Assembly (NCBI RefSeq): GCF_946478835.1
Contig: NZ_CAMLDV010000100.1
Coordinates: 1 to 12,683, forward strand
Source: an uncultured Bdellovibrio sp.
Lineage (GTDB): Bacteria > Bdellovibrionota > Bdellovibrionia > Bdellovibrionales > Bdellovibrionaceae
DNA: 12,683 bases
Reading direction: 5' to 3'
In this document: positions 7,669 through 12,683 of the stretch, one piece after another
How positions within the stretch are numbered: position 1 is the stretch's first letter
Layout: the number at the start of each line of letters is the position of its first letter
Translations under genes and position numbers: made by a program
The notes under the pieces: generated by a model
Database searches by the model: none
Told to the model about the DNA's origin: nothing
The model's input: only the letters and a program-made list of their open reading frames with translations

Positions 7669-8961
7669 CTACGCAGAAGATTTCTTTTTTGCTTCTTCTT
7701 CAGCTTGGATTTCTTCGTCCGTTTTGTAAACCAACATTGGCTGTGCGCCGTCGTTGATCACGTTTTCATCGATTACAACTTCCTTCACGTTTGATTTTGA
7801 AGGAATATCGTACATAATATCGAGCATTGCCGTTTCAAGAACGCCGCGAAGACCGCGGGCACCTGTTTTACGTTTCAAAGCCATCTGTGCCACGGCACGA
7901 AGAGCTTTGTCAGTAAACTTCAACTCGACACCTTCAAAGCTGAAAAGCTTTTGATATTGTTTTGTGATGGCATTTTTTGGTCTTACCAAGATGTCCATCA
8001 ACGCTTCTTCATCAAGAGGCGCAAGAACTGCAATCGCCGGCAAACGACCGATAAACTCCGGAATCAAACCGAACTTAGAAAGGTCATCTGGCTCCACTTT
8101 CGCAAGAAGGTTGGAGCTCTTCTCCACTTCTTCTGCTGTGCGTATGTCTGCTGCGATACCCATTGTTTTATTTGAAGTTCTGTTTTCGATGATCTTATCA
8201 AGACCTACGAAAGCACCACCCACGATGAACAAAATATTTGTCGTATCAACCTGGATGAATTCTTGTTGTGGATGTTTACGACCGCCTTTCGGAGGAAGAT
8301 TCGCCACTGTCCCTTCAAGAATTTTTAGAAGTGCTTGCTGAACACCCTCACCACTCACGTCACGAGTGATTGATGGATTTTCAGACTTACGAGAAATCTT
8401 ATCGATCTCATCCACGTAGATCACGCCACGTTGCGCTTTTTCTACGTCGTAGTCTGAAGCTTGCAAAAGATTGAGCACTACATTTTCAACGTCTTCACCG
8501 ACATAACCGGCTTCCGTTAAAGTCGTCGCGTCCGCCATTGCAAATGGCACGTTCAAAATCTTAGCAATTGTTTGCGCAAGCAATGTCTTACCAGAACCCG
8601 TTGGTCCGATAAGCAAGATGTTGGATTTTTGCATCTCAACGTCATTGGCTTTCTTGCCTTGAGAAGCCGCATTCACACGCTTGTAGTGATTGTGAACCGC
8701 AACAGCCAAAGTTTTCTTGGCCTGCACTTGACCGATCACGTAATCATCAAGATAAGTTTTGATGTCAGACGGTTTTGGAACTTTGAACGTTCCTTTGACC
8801 GCTGTCTCGCGCTCTTTTTCCTCGTCAATGATGTCATTGCAAAGGTCGATACACTCATCACAAATGTAAACGCCGGGACCCGCAATCAGCTTCTTGACTT
8901 CTTTTTGGCCTTTGCCGCAGAAGCTGCATCTCAATGCGCCGTTAGTATCTTTAGTCGTCAT
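7669..8961 (-). CDS. clpX: ClpX, ATP-dependent unfoldase of the ClpXP protease
   Basis: ClpX is a hexameric AAA+ unfoldase that recognises tagged or regulatory substrates and threads them into ClpP. At 430 residues it is full length. It shows the N-terminal C4 zinc domain (Cys12, Cys15, Cys34, Cys37), Walker A GPTGSGKT (119-126), pore-1 loop GYVG (152-155), Walker B VIYVDEID (180-187), RKH loop (228-230), [12 protein letters not shown] (297-308) and sensor-2 TGARGLR (366-372). The C-terminus ends in a Glu/Lys-rich tail. The ClpP-docking IGF tripeptide is replaced by Met-Gly-Ile at 267-269. The ATG lies 6 bases after the clpP stop. Its ribosome site (AAAAAAGGA) is made of the last codons of clpP, so translation of the two is probably coupled. 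Confidence 0.98.
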   Translation of the reverse strand: MTTKDTNGALRCSFCGKGQKEVKKLIAGPGVYICDECIDLCNDIIDEEKERETAVKGTFKVPKPSDIKTYLDDYVIGQVQAKKTLAVAVHNHYKRVNAASQGKKANDVEMQKSNILLIGPTGSGKTLLAQTIAKILNVPFAMADATTLTEAGYVGEDVENVVLNLLQASDYDVEKAQRGVIYVDEIDKISRKSENPSITRDVSGEGVQQALLKILEGTVANLPPKGGRKHPQQEFIQVDTTNILFIVGGAFVGLDKIIENRTSNKTMGIAADIRTAEEVEKSSNLLAKVEPDDLSKFGLIPEFIGRLPAIAVLAPLDEEALMDILVRPKNAITKQYQKLFSFEGVELKFTDKALRAVAQMALKRKTGARGLRGVLETAMLDIMYDIPSKSNVKEVVIDENVINDGAQPMLVYKTDEEIQAEEEAKKKSSA

Positions 8962-8967
8962 CGGTTG

Positions 8968-9606
8968 TTATCCTTTTTTCGCTTTACGAGATTCAACAAC
9001 GTGATCAAGCAATCCGAATTCTTTAGCTTGGTAAGGGTCCATAAAGTTATCCCTTTCCATCTGATCTCTCAAGAAATCATAAGGTCTGCCTGTGTGCGTT
9101 TCATAAATGCGAGTGAGTTTTTCTTTTGTCTTGAGCAACTCTTTCGCATGAATTTCAATATCAGTGACTTGACCTGACAAACCGCCTCCAGAAAGAAGAG
9201 GTTGGTGGATCATGATGCGTGTGTTCGGAAGGCTGTAACGCTTTCCTTTTGTTCCCGCTGTGAGCAAAAGTGAACCCATACTTGCCGCCATACCCATGCA
9301 GTATGTAGCCACATCGCATTTTACGAATTGCATAATATCGTAGATCGCAAGACCCGCAGAAACACTACCACCTGGAGAGTTGATATAGAGATGGATATCT
9401 TTTTCTGGATTATCCACTTCAAGGAAAAGGAACTGCGCGATAATCGCGTTTGCAACCTCGTCCGTCACCGCTGATCCAAGGATCACGATACGGTCTTTTA
9501 AAAGGCGGGAGTAGATGTCGTATGATCTTTCACCCTTTGAGGTCTGCTCTATGACGTATGGAATGAGTGCCACTGCTGTCTCCTGTGGTTGTGATTGAGG
9601 TGTCAT
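8968..9606 (-). CDS. clpP: ClpP, serine protease subunit of ClpXP
   Basis: ClpP forms the double-heptamer proteolytic chamber used by ClpX. At 212 residues it is a normal length. The triad is Ser109 (GMAASMGS), His134 (MIHQP) and Asp186 (MERD), placed by alignment with E. coli Ser97/His122/Asp171. The oxyanion region [11 protein letters not shown] (75-85) is intact. The N-terminus (about residues 1-14) should be processed to expose the mature axial loop; ALIPYVIEQ is the usual conserved start. Compared with E. coli there are three extra residues just after the catalytic His ([11 protein letters not shown] versus PLGGYQGQ). The gene is first of a clpP-clpX pair and divergent from pepA. Trigger factor (tig), often upstream of clpP in other proteobacteria, is absent here. 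Confidence 0.98.
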   Translation of the reverse strand: MTPQSQPQETAVALIPYVIEQTSKGERSYDIYSRLLKDRIVILGSAVTDEVANAIIAQFLFLEVDNPEKDIHLYINSPGGSVSAGLAIYDIMQFVKCDVATYCMGMAASMGSLLLTAGTKGKRYSLPNTRIMIHQPLLSGGGLSGQVTDIEIHAKELLKTKEKLTRIYETHTGRPYDFLRDQMERDNFMDPYQAKEFGLLDHVVESRKAKKG

Positions 9607-9616
9607 TCTGTGCTAC

Positions 9617-9643
9617 CTATCGGAATACTTAGACAAGACTTTA
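9617..9643 (-). promoter_or_regulatory. FliA (sigma-28)-like promoter upstream of clpP
   Basis: Reading the minus strand, TAAAGTCT (9643-9636), 11 bases, then TCCGATAG (9624-9617) match the enterobacterial FliA consensus TAAAGTTT-N11-GCCGATAA at 13 of 16 positions with exact spacing. Transcription would begin only a few bases before the clpP ATG at 9606, leaving an almost leaderless mRNA, which weakens the case. A sigma-70 promoter for clpP was not obvious. Confidence 0.35.
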
Positions 9644-9654
9644 TCAAAAAGCCT

Positions 9655-9682
9655 TTGACCCGTAAAACTGCTGTGCTACATC
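9655..9682 (+). promoter_or_regulatory. Possible sigma-70 promoter for pepA
   Basis: TTGACC (9655-9660, five of six to TTGACA) is followed after 16 bases by TACATC preceded by TGC, an extended -10 arrangement with a poor -10 hexamer (three of six). It would give a leader of about 35 bases before the ATG at 9724. Support is weak. Confidence 0.25.
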
Positions 9683-9723
9683 TATTAACGTTTCACAAAA
9701 CCGAATCATATTAAGGGGTTCAT

Positions 9724-11223
9724 ATGGCTTTCAACTTGCTCAACAAAGACATCGAAACACTGACTTGCCCGGCTTTGGTCGTGTTTTCTAAGTCATCTTC
9801 TCAAAAAGATAAGCTCGCAAAAGTGACTCATTCTGAGCTCAACAAAAAACTAGCTGCTTGTTTGGAAGAAAAATCGATCACTGGAAAACACCAAGAAGCT
9901 GTTACTTTCCGTGAAATCAATTACAAAGGCTTCCGTCATGTGATCGTTGTTGGTCTGGGCAAAGAAAATCAGATTGATCATGAAAGCGTTCGTCAATCTG
10001 TTGCTACTGCTTTCGAAGCTGTGAAAGCTTTGGGAGTGAAAGAAGCGGCATTGCACTTTGATGGCATCACGTCTTCTAAAAAAGACGCGGCTGATTTCAC
10101 AAAAGCCACTGTTGAAGGTTTGATCCTGACTTCTTACGTATTCAACGAATTAATGTCTGCTAAAAAAGAAGAAAAAGAAATCGACGTTCACATCGTGACT
10201 AAGCTTGCGGCTGACAAAGCTGTTAAAGCGGCTTTCAATGAAGGCGTAATCCTTGCGACTTGCACAAACTTCTCTCGTCGTTTGGGTGATATGCCAGGCA
10301 ACTTGATGACTCCAACAATTCTTGCAGACTCTGCAGTTGATGCTGCAAAAGGCACAGGCCTTAAAGTGACTGTTTGGGATAAAGCACGCATTAAGAAAGA
10401 ACGCATGGGCGGTCTTTTGGGCGTATCAAACGGTTCTGCGCAAGAACCACGTTTCATCATCATGGAATACAAAGGAGCTGCGGCTTCTAAAAAGCCGGTG
10501 GTGTTCGTAGGTAAAGGTCTGACTTTCGATTGCGGCGGTATTTCTATTAAACCTTCTGCTGGTATGGAAGAAATGAAATTCGACATGTGTGGCGGCGCTA
10601 ACGTGATCGGCACATTGCTTGCGATCGCAAAATTGAAATTAAAAATCAATGCTGTGGGTCTTGTCGCTTCTACTGAAAATCTTGTAGGTCCTGCAGCGAC
10701 GAAGCCAGGCGATGTTCACACGGCTCGTAACGGCAAAACGTTCGAAGTGAACAACACAGATGCTGAAGGTCGTTTGATCTTGGCAGATGCACTTTCATAC
10801 GCAACAGAGCTTGAACCACAAGTGATTGTTGATGCTGCGACTTTGACAGGTGCTATGGTCGTTGCTCTTGGCAACACACACACAGGTTACTTCACTCGCA
10901 ATTCCACTTTGAAAAACAAAGTTGAAAAAGCAGCTGTTGAATCTGGTGAATGGGTTTGGAACATGCCACTTGTCGACTTCCACGTAAAAGATATGAAAGG
11001 CACTTACGCTGATCTTTCGAACATCTCTGCGGGTAAAGGTGCGGGCTCTGCAACAGCAGCAGCATTCCTTGAGCAATTCGTAGGCGAAGGCATTCCTTGG
11101 GCACACTTTGATATCGCAGGCACTGGCTGGGCTGTTGGAAATCGCCTTCCATACTGCACGAAAAAAGGCGCTTCTGGTGTGATGGTGCGTACATTCGTGG
11201 AAATCGCGAAACAACACGCCTAA
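9724..11223 (+). CDS. pepA: Leucyl aminopeptidase (peptidase family M17)
   Basis: This cytosolic two-metal aminopeptidase removes N-terminal residues from peptides, including those made by Lon and ClpXP. At 499 residues it has the usual size. The N-terminal regulatory domain covers about 1-165 and the catalytic domain about 175-495. By alignment with E. coli PepA the metal ligands are Lys264, Asp269, Asp287, Asp346 and Glu348, with catalytic Lys276 and Arg350. They lie in GKGLTFDCGGISIKP, MKFDMCGG and the family signature NTDAEGRL (344-351). The ATG at 9724 has AAGGGG (9713-9718) five bases upstream. Codons ending in U and A-rich Lys/Glu codons dominate, which by eye looks like a well-expressed gene. 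It is followed by an intrinsic terminator. In some bacteria PepA also binds DNA; that cannot be judged here. Confidence 0.97.
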   Translation: MAFNLLNKDIETLTCPALVVFSKSSSQKDKLAKVTHSELNKKLAACLEEKSITGKHQEAVTFREINYKGFRHVIVVGLGKENQIDHESVRQSVATAFEAVKALGVKEAALHFDGITSSKKDAADFTKATVEGLILTSYVFNELMSAKKEEKEIDVHIVTKLAADKAVKAAFNEGVILATCTNFSRRLGDMPGNLMTPTILADSAVDAAKGTGLKVTVWDKARIKKERMGGLLGVSNGSAQEPRFIIMEYKGAAASKKPVVFVGKGLTFDCGGISIKPSAGMEEMKFDMCGGANVIGTLLAIAKLKLKINAVGLVASTENLVGPAATKPGDVHTARNGKTFEVNNTDAEGRLILADALSYATELEPQVIVDAATLTGAMVVALGNTHTGYFTRNSTLKNKVEKAAVESGEWVWNMPLVDFHVKDMKGTYADLSNISAGKGAGSATAAAFLEQFVGEGIPWAHFDIAGTGWAVGNRLPYCTKKGASGVMVRTFVEIAKQHA

Positions 11224-11243
11224 TCATTTTTTGCAATAATTGA

Positions 11244-11272
11244 TAAACAAAGAAACCCTCTTGAATTATAAA
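11244..11272 (+). promoter_or_regulatory. Possible promoter inside the terminator hairpin, for carbonic anhydrase
   Basis: TAAACA (11244-11249, four of six to TTGACA), 17 bases, then TATAAA (11267-11272, five of six to TATAAT). Transcription would begin near 11279, so the mRNA would start at about GAGGG with a leader of roughly a dozen bases. The -10 lies in the AT-rich loop of the hairpin. This is an inference from modest matches. Confidence 0.3.
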
Positions 11273-11290
11273 ATTCTTGAGGGTTTTTTT
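11253..11290 (+). terminator. Intrinsic terminator of pepA, abutting the next start codon
   Basis: AAACCCTC (11253-11260) pairs with GAGGGTTT (11279-11286). After a T-T mismatch on each side, GAATT (11263-11267) pairs with AATTC (11272-11276) around an ATAA loop. Seven T bases (11284-11290) end exactly at the ATG of the carbonic anhydrase gene. The 3' arm GAGGG (11279-11283) is also the only ribosome-binding sequence available to that gene, at a normal 7-base spacing. Confidence 0.8.
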
Positions 11291-11926
11291 ATGTCTGATG
11301 AAGTTAAAAAGCTAGTCGACGGATTTCATAGTTTCAGAAATAAATATTTTGTAAAAGACACGGATCTTTTCGATCACCTCAGAACCGATGGGCAGGCACC
11401 GAAAACGCTGATTATCGGTTGTAGTGACTCTCGTGTTGATCCTGCTCTTTTAACTCAAGCAAATCCTGGTGATATTTTTGTGATCCGCAACGTGGCTAAT
11501 CTGGTGCCTCCTTACGAAGAGGGCGGTGGATTCCACGGGGTCAGTTCTGCGATTGAATTTGCCGTTAAAAATCTAAAAGTAGAAAACATCATCGTTCTTG
11601 GTCACGAACAATGTGGCGGCATCCATGCGCTTCTGACTGGAACACACGACAACAGCTCAAAAAGTTTCATTGGTTCTTGGGTGAAAATTGCGGCGGAAGC
11701 TCGTATTGAAGTTTTACGCGAAATCCCAAATGCGCCACTCAAAGAACAACTGAATTCATGTGCTAAAAAAGCCGTTTTGATTTCTATGGAAAATCTTATG
11801 AGCTTTCCGTTCATTGAAGAACGAATGAAAGCTCATGAATTGAAAATTTACGGTTGGTTTTTCCAACTCGAAGGAGGAAAACTCCTTGAGTTCAGTTACG
11901 AACAAAGAAAGTTCGTTGAGATTTAA
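11291..11926 (+). CDS. Beta-class carbonic anhydrase
   Basis: The enzyme interconverts CO2 and bicarbonate in the cytoplasm, supplying bicarbonate for carboxylases and helping pH balance. At 211 residues it is a typical beta class. Zinc ligands are Cys44 (motif CSDSR, with Asp46-Arg48 as the catalytic dyad), His105 and Cys108 (GHEQCGG). VIRNVANLV (64-72) and GVSSAIEFAV (83-92) are family signatures. The ATG at 11291 is preferred: the protein family starts there, and GAGGG lies 7 bases upstream. The upstream in-frame TTG at 11240 would merely translate the terminator. No signal peptide is seen. Expression must come from read-through of the pepA terminator or from a promoter within it. The 3' end converges with the next gene, with only three bases between the stops. 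Confidence 0.95.
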   Translation: MSDEVKKLVDGFHSFRNKYFVKDTDLFDHLRTDGQAPKTLIIGCSDSRVDPALLTQANPGDIFVIRNVANLVPPYEEGGGFHGVSSAIEFAVKNLKVENIIVLGHEQCGGIHALLTGTHDNSSKSFIGSWVKIAAEARIEVLREIPNAPLKEQLNSCAKKAVLISMENLMSFPFIEERMKAHELKIYGWFFQLEGGKLLEFSYEQRKFVEI

Positions 11927-11940
11927 TTTCTAAAAATTAA
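11923..11940. repeat. AT-only inverted repeat covering two convergent stop codons
   Basis: TTAATTT and AAATTAA flank CTAA, a perfect 7-bp dyad that overlaps the carbonic anhydrase stop (TAA) and the stop of the facing gene (TAG). It has no G-C pair, so it is a poor terminator. No better terminator is visible between the two genes. Confidence 0.3.
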
Positions 11941-12562
11941 GAACCATGGGGTGGCCAAGGTATCTTGCCACTTCATCGCTTTCAATCACCAAAGCTTCGG
12001 AATCTTTTTCATTCACAAGCTTCACGGATTTTAGCAACCAGGTGCGCGGCCACTCTTCTGGAAGATTTGTAAAGCGAACTGTGACTGCAGAGCCTTCGTT
12101 AAACTGGAACTCACCATCGCCGGGACGTTCGCCCACGATTTTTGCCACCGGCAGAAACAACGGATTGATCTTCGCCATATCAGCAGAAAATTCGCAACGA
12201 CCTTCGATTTCCATCACAGGTTTATCACCCGCAACAGAAACACCTTCAGCCTCAAAGGACAAAGCGACTTTTCCAAATTCTTGGCAAGCTAATTTCTTTT
12301 CGCCGTTTTGATTTACGAAAACAAAGTGACCTAAACCGATTCCGGCACCACCAGAAGTTTTGCGCAGTTCAAGACCTGAAAGCAGGCGTTGTTTCACAGC
12401 TTCATGAAGTTTTTCACCACGCAGATGAGAGAAGTCGAAGGTATTTTTAATCGCGGCAGGATCGCGATGCACTTGATATTCATCTGTTGTGTAGTTGATA
12501 ACGGAATATCCAAAGACAAAACACAAAGCAAAAAGACAAAACACTCCGTAGAATTTTCTCAT
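11930..12562 (-). CDS. Predicted exported or membrane-anchored protein, function unknown
   Basis: This 210-residue protein starts with MRK and a hydrophobic segment (about 4-22), either an uncleaved anchor or a signal peptide, so the rest should be periplasmic. The mature part looks like a mixed beta-rich domain with two cysteines (Cys93, Cys123) that could form a disulfide, a Gly-rich turn (GGAGIGLGHF, 71-80) and a conserved-looking C-terminus (ARYLGHPMVLNF). I do not recognise a family or catalytic motif. The ATG at 12562 has AGAGGG 11 bases upstream, a rather long spacing. The codon pattern and the clean signal sequence make it a real gene. It is convergent with the carbonic anhydrase gene, and its relation to that enzyme is unknown. 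Confidence 0.82.
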   Translation of the reverse strand: MRKFYGVFCLFALCFVFGYSVINYTTDEYQVHRDPAAIKNTFDFSHLRGEKLHEAVKQRLLSGLELRKTSGGAGIGLGHFVFVNQNGEKKLACQEFGKVALSFEAEGVSVAGDKPVMEIEGRCEFSADMAKINPLFLPVAKIVGERPGDGEFQFNEGSAVTVRFTNLPEEWPRTWLLKSVKLVNEKDSEALVIESDEVARYLGHPMVLNF

Positions 12563-12683
12563 AAACTGTAGGTCCCTCTTTCATGTAGATTAACATGCGA
12601 GCATAGAGGGTCTCGCATTTTCTCGTGAGTCCTAGGCATAAGTCTTATCTAAAATTGGCTTAGGTCGGGTCTTTTACGCCAGA
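12563..12683 (-). promoter_or_regulatory. Upstream region of the exported-protein gene, with competing stems
   Basis: On the minus strand ATGCGAG (12618-12612) pairs with CTCGCAT (12601-12595), a perfect 7-bp stem whose loop holds CCCTCT (12610-12605). That loop sequence is complementary to the ribosome site AGAGGG (12579-12574). A third small stem CATGT/ACATG (12597-12582) lies between. No promoter could be fixed; a dyad ATAAG-T-CTTAT (12638-12648) lies further upstream. The last bases of the window may be the end of another minus-strand gene (a stop at 12662-12660), but too little is present to call it. Confidence 0.35.

Noticed and set aside
8572..9177. 201-codon plus-strand frame opposite clpX and clpP
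   Set aside because: It spans two clearly real conserved genes on the other strand and has no recognisable domain; it is an antisense shadow.
9608..9679. CTGTGCTAC repeated at 9608-9616 and 9671-9679 between clpP and pepA
   Set aside because: Two direct copies of nine bases with no symmetry are too little to call a regulatory repeat; one also lies within the likely clpP start region.
11240..11290. Longer carbonic anhydrase starting at an in-frame TTG (17 extra residues)
   Set aside because: The extra codons are the terminator hairpin and T-tract themselves, there is no ribosome site for the TTG, and family proteins begin near the ATG at 11291.
12660..12683. Possible C-terminal end of another minus-strand gene (SGVKDPT then stop)
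   Set aside because: Seven codons are too few to support a gene; the other frames also read through.
1..12683. CRISPR array, insertion sequence, integrase, tRNA or rRNA
   Set aside because: I saw no regularly spaced repeats, transposase motifs, tRNA cloverleaf or rRNA-like stretch anywhere; nearly all of the window is explained by ordinary coding genes.

Overview
This window looks like ordinary chromosome from a moderate-GC, Gram-negative bacterium. I infer a Bdellovibrio-like predator (Bdellovibrionota), from the general character of the Lon, ClpXP and LAP proteins, the abundance of two-component genes and the codon use. This assignment rests on recognition, not on a search. I see no mobile element, CRISPR array, rRNA or tRNA. 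The genes are tightly packed, and both strands are used.

Layout. (1) Positions 1-2080, minus strand: the 5' 693 codons of lon; the catalytic Ser/Lys end lies beyond the window. (2) Positions 2081-2376: a divergent regulatory gap. (3) Positions 2377-4337, plus strand: a membrane histidine kinase followed, with an ATGA overlap, by a single-domain CheY-like receiver. (4) Positions 4334-6944, minus strand: a probable three-gene unit of a small exported cysteine-containing protein, a seven-TM PAS histidine kinase and a NarL/LuxR-type response regulator. The two regulator genes converge and share their stop codons in one TTAG. (5) Positions 7142-7615, plus strand: a DUF2127-type membrane protein, separated from clpX by a good bidirectional terminator. 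(6) Positions 7669-9606, minus strand: the clpP-clpX operon. (7) Positions 9724-11926, plus strand: pepA (leucyl aminopeptidase), then a beta-carbonic anhydrase. The terminator hairpin of pepA runs directly into the start codon of the carbonic anhydrase. (8) Positions 11930-12562, minus strand: an exported protein of unknown function, with a structured leader upstream.

The common theme is cytoplasmic proteolysis. Lon and ClpXP degrade proteins to peptides, and PepA trims peptides to amino acids. Two complete two-component systems sit between lon and clpXP. What they sense and regulate cannot be read from the sequence, and their proximity to the proteases may be coincidental.

I found no clear new defence, mobile or biosynthetic system. 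The items most worth a second look are the terminator/promoter/ribosome-site overlap before the carbonic anhydrase, a ClpX whose ClpP-docking IGF tripeptide reads MGI, a FliA-like promoter before clpP, the small Cys protein upstream of the 7TM kinase, and the Ala/Lys linker inside Lon.
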